Origin: Paraburkholderia fungorum
Lineage (GTDB): Bacteria; Pseudomonadota; Gammaproteobacteria; Burkholderiales; Burkholderiaceae
DNA: 64,000 bases
Assembly (NCBI RefSeq): GCF_902833645.1
Contig: NZ_CADFGE010000010.1
Location: 62,001-126,000, forward strand
Direction of reading: 5' to 3'
Shown here: in pieces, positions 53,412 to 61,753 of the stretch
How the letters are laid out: each line of letters begins with the position of its first letter
Position numbering within the stretch: the stretch's first letter is position 1
The notes under the pieces: generated by a model
Seen by the model: only the letters and a program-made list of their open reading frames with translations
Databases searched by the model: none
What the model was told of the DNA's origin: nothing
Translations under genes and position numbers: made by a program

Positions 53412-53456
53412 TTCATTCCTCTGAGATTAAACAGGTCGGCGTGCGCGTGAAAGCCG

Positions 53457-54437
53457 TCACGCGACGCGCGGATCGAGCCATGCCTGCAACAGATCGACCA
53501 GCACATTGGCGATGATCACGAGCAGCGACGACAGCAGCAACACGCCGAGCAGCACGCTGAAATCGCGCGCCATCACGGCGTCGAGCGCGAGACGCCCAAG
53601 CCCTGGCCAACTGAACACCGTCTCGGTCACAGCCGCACCACCCAGCAGCGTGCCGAAATGAATCCCAATGATCGTCGTGAGCGGCATCAGCGCGTTCCGC
53701 AAGACATGCCGCACCGTCACGCGCCATGGATGCAAACCTTTGGCCTGCGCGGTTCGCACGAAGTCCTGGCGCTGCACCTCCAGCATCGCGGCCCGGGTGA
53801 GCCGTGCGTAGATCGCGACAAAGAAGGTCGCCAGCGTCGCGGCAGGCAGCAGCACATGTTTGGCTGCGTCGGCAAACCAGGCGAATCCATGCAATTGCAC
53901 GCCGAGCGTGATGTTGCCCCCGCTCGGCAGCCAGCCCAGATGTACCGAGAACAGCACGATCGCCAGCAGGCCGATCCAGAAACCCGGTGTCGAATAGAAC
54001 AGCAAGGCCAGCACGGACAGCACCCGGTCGGGCCATTTACCGGCCCAATGCGCCATCACCGCGCCGAGCACCACGCCGGCCACGATCGCGAACGATAAGG
54101 CCACGCCCATCAGCAGCAGCGTATTGGGCAGGCGCGACAGGATCAGTTGCATCACCGGCATGTCGTAGCGCGGTGAATAACCCAGACTGAAATGCGAGAG
54201 ATGCGCGAGGTACGACCACAACTGATGCAGCACCGGCTGATCGAGCCCGAACTTCGCGCGCAGCACCTGCATCGTTTCCACTGTTGCGGAGCCGGACTCG
54301 CCGGCCAGCACGTCGGCGGCATCGCCCGGCATCAGCTTGAGCAAAAAGAAGTTCAGGATCACGATGCCGATCACCGTCGGCAGTGCCTGCCACGCGGTAC
54401 GCCGGGCAATGGCGGCGAAACGCAAACGTCGACTCAT
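53457..54437 (-). CDS. Dpp-type ABC permease (DppB-like)
   Basis: The 326-residue protein begins with an N-terminal helix (AWQALPTVIGIVILNFFLL) followed by MPGDAADVLAG, typical of DppB. The EAA loop is VRTAQAKGLHPWRVTVRHVL near residue 200. AGGAGAG precedes ATG 54437. It is separated from the binding-protein gene by 13 bases, so the order in the operon is binding protein, DppB, DppC, ATPase. Confidence 0.92.
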   Translation of the reverse strand: MSRRLRFAAIARRTAWQALPTVIGIVILNFFLLKLMPGDAADVLAGESGSATVETMQVLRAKFGLDQPVLHQLWSYLAHLSHFSLGYSPRYDMPVMQLILSRLPNTLLLMGVALSFAIVAGVVLGAVMAHWAGKWPDRVLSVLALLFYSTPGFWIGLLAIVLFSVHLGWLPSGGNITLGVQLHGFAWFADAAKHVLLPAATLATFFVAIYARLTRAAMLEVQRQDFVRTAQAKGLHPWRVTVRHVLRNALMPLTTIIGIHFGTLLGGAAVTETVFSWPGLGRLALDAVMARDFSVLLGVLLLSSLLVIIANVLVDLLQAWLDPRVA

Positions 54438-54450
54438 CGTGTCTCTCCTG

Positions 54451-56055
54451 TCATGCGCTCAGATAGACGTCCGCGAGATTGCCTTCAAGGCCCTGCGCGG
54501 AAACCGTGTGGTTGTGAACGCGACGGTTCGCGAGCGTGACCATGCGCGGCGCGACCAGGTTGAGAATCGGCAGCTCGCGATACACGATCTGCTGGAACTG
54601 CTGGTACAGCGCGACGCGTTTGCTCTCATCGGTTTCGACCGACGCAGTTTCCAGCAGCCGGTCGACTTCAGGATTGCTGTAATGCGGCGCGTTCGAAAAC
54701 GGCACACCCGGACGGATATTCTTCGACCAGTAGAGGCGCTGAACCCCTACGCTCGGGTCGAACAGTGTGTTGACGCCGATACTGGTGAAATCGAACTGAC
54801 GATCCGCATACACACGCTTGAGGAACGCCGGCAGATCCTGCGAGCGCACGGTAACGTCGATACCCACCCGCGCCAGCGCCGACTTCACGTAGTCCGCCTG
54901 GCGGCGGTACATGTCGCCATAGGGCAGAAAATCGTGCGTCAGACCGAAGCGCACGCCGCCGTCCTTGCGCGGATAACCCGCTGCATCGAGCAGTTTTTCG
55001 GCGTTGCCGATATCGAATGCATAGGGTGTGAGCCTCGCGTCGTGATACGGCGAGCCCGGCGTGATCGGCGTGGGCGACAGATCGGCGTAGCCATACGCCA
55101 CCGTGCGCTGGACGATCTGCGGATTGACGGCATGAGCGATCGCCTGACGCACTCGAAGGTCCTTGAGAATCGGATGGTCGAGATTGAAGTCGATTTCGGC
55201 GAGCGGCTCCAGAAAGCGATAGCCGCGTGTCTCGACGGCCAGTTGCGGCAATTGCGTAAGGCGCGGCAGATCGGTGAGCGGCACCGGATTTTCGCCGCCC
55301 AGATCGAGCGCGCCGGTTTCGAATGCGGCGGACCGCGCGGCGGCGTCGGGAATCACCTTGAATACGAGGCCGTCGATATACGGTTTGCCCGTGTCCCAGT
55401 AGTCCGGATTACGTTCGTAGACGATATTGGCGCCGCGCGTCCACGATTTGAAGCGAAACGGCCCGGTGCCGATCGGCGCGTTGTTATGCGGATTGGACAG
55501 CGGATCGCCCGACGCATACAGGTGTTTAGGCACGATTGGTGATTCGCCCGCCGAGAGCGCCTTGAGCAGATACGGGGCCGGCTTCGACAACTCGATCACC
55601 GCCGTGCGGGCATCCGGCGTGGCCACGCGTGTTACGTTGGCGAATGTGCTACGGCCGCGCGGATGCACCGCCTTGAGCAGGTCGATCGAGAACGCGACAT
55701 CGGCTGAGGTGAACGGCTGCCCGTCGTGCCATTTGACGTTCTGCCGCAGTGTGAACGTATACTTCAGCCCATCCGGACTGACGGTCCAGGCTGTGGCGAG
55801 CTGTGGTCTCGGCCGCAAATCGAAGTCATAGGCGAGCAGGCCTTCGAGCGCCTTGGAGCTCGCTACGAGCGCGGGACCGGTGGTCTGAAAGATCGACACG
55901 AGCACCGGCGGCTCCGGATTGATCAGCATGTTCAGCGTGCCGCCCCGCTTCGGCCCGGCGCTGTCGCCTTGTGCGAACGTCAGTGCGGGCATGCCGGCCG
56001 TCGCCAGCGCTGCGCCCGATGAAATCAGAAATTCGCGTCGATTCAGCCCTGCCAT
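54451..56055 (-). CDS. Family-5 ABC substrate-binding protein (DppA-like), transporter-linked copy
   Basis: The 534-residue protein has a Tat signal (NRREFLISSGAALATAG) and the SBP_bac_5 body, with KWHDGQPFTSADVAFSIDLL, GTGPFRFKSWTRGANIVYE and IDFNLDHPILKDLRVRQAI. It is the first gene directly before dppB, so it is the main binding protein of that transporter. AAGGAAC precedes the ATG. The two neighbouring paralogs suggest several related ligands. Confidence 0.92.
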   Translation of the reverse strand: MAGLNRREFLISSGAALATAGMPALTFAQGDSAGPKRGGTLNMLINPEPPVLVSIFQTTGPALVASSKALEGLLAYDFDLRPRPQLATAWTVSPDGLKYTFTLRQNVKWHDGQPFTSADVAFSIDLLKAVHPRGRSTFANVTRVATPDARTAVIELSKPAPYLLKALSAGESPIVPKHLYASGDPLSNPHNNAPIGTGPFRFKSWTRGANIVYERNPDYWDTGKPYIDGLVFKVIPDAAARSAAFETGALDLGGENPVPLTDLPRLTQLPQLAVETRGYRFLEPLAEIDFNLDHPILKDLRVRQAIAHAVNPQIVQRTVAYGYADLSPTPITPGSPYHDARLTPYAFDIGNAEKLLDAAGYPRKDGGVRFGLTHDFLPYGDMYRRQADYVKSALARVGIDVTVRSQDLPAFLKRVYADRQFDFTSIGVNTLFDPSVGVQRLYWSKNIRPGVPFSNAPHYSNPEVDRLLETASVETDESKRVALYQQFQQIVYRELPILNLVAPRMVTLANRRVHNHTVSAQGLEGNLADVYLSA

Positions 56056-56251
56056 GTGATCCCGTTCCTTTTGCCGATGATTTCGATGATTCGGCCCGTC
56101 GTGGCCGAATGAATTGCCTTCATGATTTTTTCGGCAATGCTGCTGCCGCAGCGCTCACGATAAAGCCGCTGCGACAGCAAACGAACCAATCGTTATGCAT
56201 ATGCAAAGCACGATGTGAAGGAAAGGCGCCGCACCGCTATGGATCGCCAGC

Positions 56252-57886
56252 TCAGACGAGAAACACATCGGCCAGATTGCCGCCCAGGCCGTCGGCGGTC
56301 ACCGTATGGTTATGCACACGCCGGTTGTAGAGGGTCACCTGCTTGAGCGTGACCAGATTGACGATCGGCAGGTCACGCGCTATCGCCCACTGGAACTTTT
56401 TAAAGTACTCGACGCGGGTGCGGGGATCGTTCTCCACCGCGGCCGCTTCGAGCAGATGGTCGACCTCGGGGCTGTCATAGTGCGACGCGTTGGAGAACGC
56501 CACCCCTTTCTTGAAGTTGCGCGACCAGTAAAGGCGCTGCACACCCACGGTCGGATCGAAGGTATTGCCGAGAAAGTTGGCGTCGAGAGCGAAATCGCGA
56601 TCGGTGTAGATCCGTCTCACGTAGGCGCCGAAATCCTGCGAACGCACGGTCGACTCGATTCCTATACGACGCAACGTCTGCCGTAAATATTCAGCAAGGC
56701 GGGCGAAGGTTGGGTCGTACGGGTTGAAATCGATCGTCAACGGAAAACGAAAACCGTTCGCCTGCCGCGGCAAACCGGCCTCGTCGAGTAATTGCCCGGC
56801 TTTGCCGGGATCGTATGGCAAACTCGGCACATCCGGATCATAGAACTGGGTCAAGAGCGGACTGATCGGTGATGGCGAAACGATCCCATACCCGTACCAT
56901 ACCGACTTCAGGATGGCCTGCCGGTCGATGCTGTGCGCAATTGCCTGACGGACCTTCTGCTTCGACAGATAGGGGTTGTCGAGATTGAACTGCAACTGGG
57001 TTTGCGCGGCATTGTAGCTATAGCCGCGTGTTTCCAGCGCCAGATGTGGCAGAGCCGCGAGGCGCTGGATGTCGGCGAGAGGCACCGGATTTTCACCCGC
57101 CAGATCCAGTTCGCCGGTTTCAAGTGCCACGGCCCGCGCCGCCGGATCGCCGATAAAGCGCACCACCAGTTCATCGATATAAGGTTTTGGCGCGTCCCAG
57201 TAGTCAGGATTGCGCACGTACACCACATGACTGCCGCGCTCCCAACGTTTGAACCGATACGGTCCCGTGCCGATCGGCTCGATGTTATGAGGATTCTCCA
57301 GCGGATTGCCGCTGCCGTAGATGTGCGCGGGCACGATTGGCGATTCCGATGCGGCAAGCGCATAGATCAGATACGGTGCCGGCTTCGATAACTTCAGCAA
57401 CGCCGTGTGCGGGTCGGGCGTCTCTACTGCCAGCACGTTGGCGAAGGTCGAGCGGCCGCGCGAGTGATACTGCCTGAGCAGCCCGATCGACACCGCCACG
57501 TCTTTCGAGGTGAACGGCTGACCGTCGTGCCAACGCACACCCTCTCGCAGCCTGAACGTGTACTGCAAACCGTCGGGGCTGATCGACCAGGCGGTGGCGA
57601 GTTGCGCGCGCGGCTGCACGTTGAAGTCATAGGCCAGCAGACCTTCGGTCACCTTGGGACTGATTCTCTGTTCCGCGCCAGCCGTGGTTGCGAAGTTGAC
57701 CAGTGCGTTCGGTTCCGGATTCACCAGTACCGTCAACCGGCCGCCGCGTCGCGGCGCCACGGTGCTGTCCTGAACCGCGGCCTGCGCCAACGGCGTGAAT
57801 GGGCCGAGCGCGACACCCGCCGCACTGCCTGCGAGCCCCAGCAATGCGTGACGACGCCCGGAATGAAATCCTCTGCGCTGACTCAT
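56252..57886 (-). CDS. Family-5 ABC substrate-binding protein (DppA-like), third copy
   Basis: The 544-residue protein has a Tat-like signal (GRRHALLGLAGSAAGVALG) and the same body as its neighbour. Matching segments are RWHDGQPFTSKDVAVSIGLL, GTGPYRFKRWERGSHVVYV and PYLSKQKVRQAIAHSID. ATG 57886 follows GGGGAGG by five bases and starts the signal peptide. It lies 196 bp upstream of the paralog at 54451-56055 and is divergent from the porin gene. Confidence 0.92.
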   Translation of the reverse strand: MSQRRGFHSGRRHALLGLAGSAAGVALGPFTPLAQAAVQDSTVAPRRGGRLTVLVNPEPNALVNFATTAGAEQRISPKVTEGLLAYDFNVQPRAQLATAWSISPDGLQYTFRLREGVRWHDGQPFTSKDVAVSIGLLRQYHSRGRSTFANVLAVETPDPHTALLKLSKPAPYLIYALAASESPIVPAHIYGSGNPLENPHNIEPIGTGPYRFKRWERGSHVVYVRNPDYWDAPKPYIDELVVRFIGDPAARAVALETGELDLAGENPVPLADIQRLAALPHLALETRGYSYNAAQTQLQFNLDNPYLSKQKVRQAIAHSIDRQAILKSVWYGYGIVSPSPISPLLTQFYDPDVPSLPYDPGKAGQLLDEAGLPRQANGFRFPLTIDFNPYDPTFARLAEYLRQTLRRIGIESTVRSQDFGAYVRRIYTDRDFALDANFLGNTFDPTVGVQRLYWSRNFKKGVAFSNASHYDSPEVDHLLEAAAVENDPRTRVEYFKKFQWAIARDLPIVNLVTLKQVTLYNRRVHNHTVTADGLGGNLADVFLV

Positions 57887-58199
57887 GCGACCTCCCCTCG
57901 GAGGCGAGCGCTGTGCCGACCGGCAACGCACCCGCAATGGCTATTGGATGCGCTGCAAGATATCAACCGCAATGTCGCGACAGAACGAATTAATTCAGGA
58001 TTGCATATCTACTGTCGATAGTTGGCGTTATCGCTCGATGATCGCCGCTTGAGCGCACACCTATGGGAAATCATCGATATCCATATCGAATTTGCTTGTT
58101 TGTTCAATAAATTCGTTTTGCTTATCGTTACTCGTCGCTTCAAAACGACCCTCGAACAATCACTTCTCCGACGCTTCTTCCACATCGATTCGAATAATC
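57887..58199. other. Divergent regulatory region of the third binding protein and the porin
   Basis: The 313-bp gap has no gene. It carries the palindrome TCGATAT-CC-ATATCGA at 58074-58089 and an AT-rich block at 58100-58130. That block includes AAATTCGTTTTGCTTAT at 58109-58125, which matches 27544-27560 at 15 of 17 bases. Confidence 0.6.
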
Positions 58200-59429
58200 A
58201 TGAAAAAACTGCTTTTTGCTTTTAGCGTTTCCTCATTAATGGCCGGCACGGCAAGTGCGCAAAGCAGCGTCACGCTGTATGGGATCGTTACCGGCAACGT
58301 CACGTATACGAACAACGCGCAAACCGCTGCAACGTCCGCGTCCGGCAAACCGAAGGGCGGCACCCAGGTGTCGCAGTTCGATAGCGGTTCATCGGGCCTG
58401 TCGTCGAGCCGCTGGGGCCTGAAAGGCGTGGAAGATCTGGGAGGCGGCCTGAAGGCCGTGTTCCAGCTGGAAAGCGGGCTCAGTGTGAATAGCGGTGCGC
58501 TTGGACAAGGCGGCACCGAGTTCGGCCGCCAGGCGTGGGTAGGTGTCACAGCCGGGCGCTACGGCACCTTCACGCTCGGACGCCAGGGCGACACCTCGGT
58601 GGAATTCGTATCGCCGTTGATCCACGGCTGGTATTGGGGCAACCTCTCGATCCACCCCGCCGACTATGACAATCTGAACTTCACGCACCGCATTAACAAT
58701 TCGATCAAGTACCTGTCGGATTCTTTCAACGGCTTCCGTTTCGGCGGACTTTACAGCGTGGGCGGCGTGGCCGGGAACGTGACGCAGAATCAACTCTGGT
58801 CCGCGGGCGGCAGCTATACCGGTGGAGCGTTCGCGATCGCCGCGTCGATCGTCAACGCACGCAACCCGAATACGTCGCTCTACGGCACTAACGCCAATGC
58901 GAGCGCCACCGGCAATAACCTGGGTTCCGCCGGGTCGGCCACGGCGCCCGAATCCAATCCCGCGATTGCCGGTTTCGCATCGGCCCGTACGCAGCAGACC
59001 ATTTCGGTTGCAACGACCTATACGAGCGGCGGTGCGATCTTCGGCGCGGCGTACTCGAATACGCAGTTCCGCGGGCTAGGCTCGAACGCGTCGCTCAATC
59101 CGCTCAACTACAGCGGTTCGACCACGCTCAGTACCGTTAGTGCGAGCCTGCGTTATCAGGCCACGCCGTTCCTGCGCTTCGGTACATCGTTCGACTATAC
59201 GGAGGGAGGAAGCGTCGGTGGCAAGGGCAGCGCGAAGTACGAGCAGTTGAATCTCGGCACGGCGTACTCCCTATCGAAAGCCACCGATCTGTACCTGACC
59301 GGCGCCTACCAGCACGCCAGCGGCACCGACTCGCTGGGCCGGCCGGCGGTTGCTGCGATCGGGTATCTCACGCCGTCCGCAACCAGCAAACAGGTGGCGG
59401 TCTCGGCGGGCATCAAGCATCTGTTCTGA
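58200..59429 (+). CDS. Gram-negative outer-membrane porin (OmpC/Omp38-like)
   Basis: The 409-residue protein has a Sec signal (MKKLLFAFSVSSLMAGTASA) and a beta-barrel starting SSVTLYGIVTG. It contains the porin hallmarks SSRWGLKGVEDLGGGLKAVF near residue 65 and GTFTLGRQGD near residue 122. It ends in a terminal Phe (GIKHLF), the assembly signal. It forms an outer-membrane diffusion pore. Placement between sulfur-compound importers suggests it provides entry for their substrates. Confidence 0.95.
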   Translation: MKKLLFAFSVSSLMAGTASAQSSVTLYGIVTGNVTYTNNAQTAATSASGKPKGGTQVSQFDSGSSGLSSSRWGLKGVEDLGGGLKAVFQLESGLSVNSGALGQGGTEFGRQAWVGVTAGRYGTFTLGRQGDTSVEFVSPLIHGWYWGNLSIHPADYDNLNFTHRINNSIKYLSDSFNGFRFGGLYSVGGVAGNVTQNQLWSAGGSYTGGAFAIAASIVNARNPNTSLYGTNANASATGNNLGSAGSATAPESNPAIAGFASARTQQTISVATTYTSGGAIFGAAYSNTQFRGLGSNASLNPLNYSGSTTLSTVSASLRYQATPFLRFGTSFDYTEGGSVGGKGSAKYEQLNLGTAYSLSKATDLYLTGAYQHASGTDSLGRPAVAAIGYLTPSATSKQVAVSAGIKHLF

Positions 59430-59466
59430 GGCCGGCGCACCCTGTAGCCCTGTAGGAATGAGTATC

Positions 59467-59526
59467 GGGTGTCCGTTGTTTCTGCCGCGCGCAACGAACC
59501 ATGCGCGCGGGAACCGGCGGACACCC
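59467..59526. terminator. Large two-tier stem-loop between convergent genes
   Basis: GGGTGTCCG (59467-59475) pairs perfectly with CGGACACCC (59518-59526). Inside it CCGCGCGCA (59485-59493) pairs with TGCGCGCGG (59502-59510). The whole element sits between the porin stop and the convergent DUF3088 gene, so a bidirectional terminator or RNA-stabilising structure is likely. Confidence 0.6.
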
Positions 59527-59536
59527 TCCATGCAGG

Positions 59537-59881
59537 TCAATGCACCTTGGGAAAACCGTGCCGCTGCGCGAGCAGGTCGAGGATCCGGCGCGTATCCGTC
59601 ACGAAGCGCTTGTCGCCCAGCGTCTGCGCATCGGCGGGCGCCGGCTGTTCGTCGCCGAGAATCAATACCGGCAGACTTTGATGCTCGGCATCGAGCGCCT
59701 CCACAACCGCGGCGCGCGGACGTGGGAACGGCAGGCGGCGAATATCCAGTTGTGCGTTGAGCACCGGGTCGCTGGCCAGCAAGCCTTCAATAGGTGCGCC
59801 ATCCGGGCAGATAAAGCGCTCACCGGGATGTTTCGGATCGGTGAAGCCCGGTTCCAGCAGTAAAAGCAGATCTCGGCTCAT
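59537..59881 (-). CDS. DUF3088-family small protein
   Basis: The 114-residue protein starts MSRDLLLLLEPGFTDPKHPG and contains FICPDGAPIEGLLASDP, IRRLPFPRPRAAVVEAL and LPVLILGDEQ. I recognise this as DUF3088, a small domain often found with organosulfur genes. It has one cysteine (FICPDG) and a thioredoxin-like flavour, which could suggest a redox or carrier role, but this is not established. It lies 54 bases downstream of the DszC-like gene on the same strand, so the two are probably one operon. Confidence 0.7.
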   Translation of the reverse strand: MSRDLLLLLEPGFTDPKHPGERFICPDGAPIEGLLASDPVLNAQLDIRRLPFPRPRAAVVEALDAEHQSLPVLILGDEQPAPADAQTLGDKRFVTDTRRILDLLAQRHGFPKVH

Positions 59882-59935
59882 GGCATTCCGTGATGAGATG
59901 ATGGATGAATGAACGGCGGCGGTCTTTCCAGTGCC

Positions 59936-61153
59936 TCAGAAAACGCGGCCTTCGGTCAGGTGCGTGGTCACGCCGTTCAACTCATAATCGCCGACCACGC
60001 GCGCTTTATGCAGCAAAGGATTATGGCTGAAGATCGTGCGCAGATTGCGCCAGTGACGGTCGAAATTGTGCGCGCGCCCCGTAGCCGAAGCCCCGCCGAT
60101 TTCAAACAGACGCTCGCCCGCATGAAGCGCCAGTTTGCTGACCACCAGTTGCGTTTTGGCGGTCGCCAGCGCCCCTTCCAGCACGAGATCTTCCGCATTG
60201 GCCGCGCCGCTGCGAATGGCATTGGCCGAGCGGTCCAGGGTGCGGGCGTTTTGCGCCACCAGCGCGTCGATCGAGAGGCTGTGCGCCGCGAGATCGCCTA
60301 CCACCTGCTGCACGAAACCGTCTTCGCGCGCCGACGCTGCCGGGCTATGCAGTACCGGGCGCCCGTATTGCGTCACGTAGCGCCGCGCGTCCGCGAGAAT
60401 GTTGCGCACGATCCCTGCCGCGACCGTGACCAGATGCAACTGCCGCACCGCGCTGCCATGGCGGCCCGCGAGACTGGTATAGCCGCGCGTCGCGATTTCA
60501 TGCGCAAACACCTGCACATTGTCGAGCACCAGGCTGCCGCTCGCCGTCATGCGCTGCCCCATGCCGTCCCAGTCGTCGAGTACCTGCAAGCCTTCGCGAG
60601 CGACCGGAATCACGATCGACACCTTCTCGTCGTTCTCGTCCTGCACATTGATACGCGCATAGTCGGAGAACGCGGTGCCGGTCGAGTAGTACTTTTTCCC
60701 CGTCACGCGAAAGTGCTCACCGTCGCGCACCAGCCTGGTGACGATTTCGCCAGGCCTCGCGGTACCGAGTTCCGTCGACGCACCGCCGAAGATCGCCCCG
60801 TTCTGTACCCGTTCGATCTGCGTGTCGTTGAACGCGGAGCGCGGCGACAGCAGCAACTGCTCGGTCAGATCGAAATGAATCCGCAACGCATGCGCAACAT
60901 TCGACTCATGCGCGGCCAGTGTGGCGATCACATGAAAGAGATCTTCCAGCGAACCACCGAGGCCACCCCACTCGGCCGGAAAACGGAGCACACCTAGCCC
61001 CGATTCGCGAAACAACGCGAAGCGGTCGAACGGCAACTCGCGACGTACTTCGCGTTGCGCCGCATCTTCGCCGATTGCTTCGGCGAGCGCCGGCAACGCG
61101 GCGAGTGCCGCCTGAAGCCGCGTACGCGCCGCGCTTTCCTGAGAGACCTGCAT
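59936..61153 (-). CDS. DszC/SfnB-like acyl-CoA-dehydrogenase-fold monooxygenase, second copy
   Basis: The 405-residue protein has the acyl-CoA dehydrogenase fold with LGVLRFPAEWGGLGGSLEDL near residue 50. Other matching segments are VTGKKYYSTGTAFSDYARI near residue 155, a W-D-G-M-G-Q-R-M-T-A-S-G loop near residue 200 and the C-terminal FSHNPLLHKARVVGDYELNG. These match DszC-type sulfur monooxygenases. ATG 61153 follows AAGGA by about nine bases. It is divergent from groES and followed by the DUF3088 gene. Confidence 0.88.
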   Translation of the reverse strand: MQVSQESAARTRLQAALAALPALAEAIGEDAAQREVRRELPFDRFALFRESGLGVLRFPAEWGGLGGSLEDLFHVIATLAAHESNVAHALRIHFDLTEQLLLSPRSAFNDTQIERVQNGAIFGGASTELGTARPGEIVTRLVRDGEHFRVTGKKYYSTGTAFSDYARINVQDENDEKVSIVIPVAREGLQVLDDWDGMGQRMTASGSLVLDNVQVFAHEIATRGYTSLAGRHGSAVRQLHLVTVAAGIVRNILADARRYVTQYGRPVLHSPAASAREDGFVQQVVGDLAAHSLSIDALVAQNARTLDRSANAIRSGAANAEDLVLEGALATAKTQLVVSKLALHAGERLFEIGGASATGRAHNFDRHWRNLRTIFSHNPLLHKARVVGDYELNGVTTHLTEGRVF

Positions 61154-61356
61154 GCCTTGATTCCTTGTAAAAGCGCACAGATCAGGCTTGATCCGGCGAG
61201 GTGTGCTGGGAGCATGAATATCGGCGTCCGCGTGGGACGTGCCGGTTCGACGGACCAGTATAGGGACGCGGCACGCGGCACTGAACAAGCAATTCAAGCT
61301 ATGAATATGCGCGATTCTGAAATGCGATTCACCGATAAGGATCGATGAATCCGTTA

Positions 61357-61386
61357 TTGGAGCGCCGCGCGGCATCTTTCTATACT
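61357..61386 (+). promoter_or_regulatory. Sigma-70 promoter of groESL
   Basis: TTGGAG (61357-61362) and TATACT (61381-61386) are 18 bases apart. The CIRCE element starts ten bases after the -10 box, the usual layout of HrcA-repressed groE promoters. Confidence 0.65.
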
Positions 61387-61395
61387 CGATTCCGG

Positions 61396-61422
61396 TCAGC
61401 ACTCACCACCGACGAGTGCCAA
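61396..61422. promoter_or_regulatory. CIRCE operator (HrcA binding site)
   Basis: GCACTC (61399-61404), a nine-base spacer and GAGTGC (61414-61419) match the core of TTAGCACTC-N9-GAGTGCTAA with exactly the right spacing. It implies heat-shock control by HrcA. Confidence 0.88.
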
Positions 61423-61444
61423 ATCTCAATCGCGGAAGTCCAAC

Positions 61445-61735
61445 ATGAGCCTACGTCCCTTGCATGACCGCTTGATCGTCAAGCGTCTCGACCAGGAAAC
61501 CAGAACTGCCTCAGGCATCGTCATTCCCGAAAGCGCCGCCGAAAAGCCGGACCAGGGTGAAGTGATCGCCATTGGACCGGGCAAGCGCGATAGCGACGGC
61601 AAGCGTATCGAGCCGGATCTGAAAGTCGGCGAACGTGTGCTGTTCGGCAAGTACGCCGGGCAGTCGGTCAAGGTCGACGGCAACGAACTGCTTGTGCTGC
61701 GCGAAGAAGATGTTGTGGCAGTGGTCACTCAATAA
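61445..61735 (+). CDS. groES: Co-chaperonin GroES
   Basis: The 96-residue protein has the full GroES sequence, from MSLRPLHDRLIVKRLDQE through SGIVIPESAAEKPDQGEV, IAIGPGKRDSDGK and VLFGKYAGQSVKVDG to the end. GroES caps the GroEL ring and is needed for ATP-driven folding. It is 18 bases upstream of groEL and follows a CIRCE operator. Confidence 0.97.
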   Translation: MSLRPLHDRLIVKRLDQETRTASGIVIPESAAEKPDQGEVIAIGPGKRDSDGKRIEPDLKVGERVLFGKYAGQSVKVDGNELLVLREEDVVAVVTQ

Positions 61736-61753
61736 CGAACGGAGCGTCAAACC

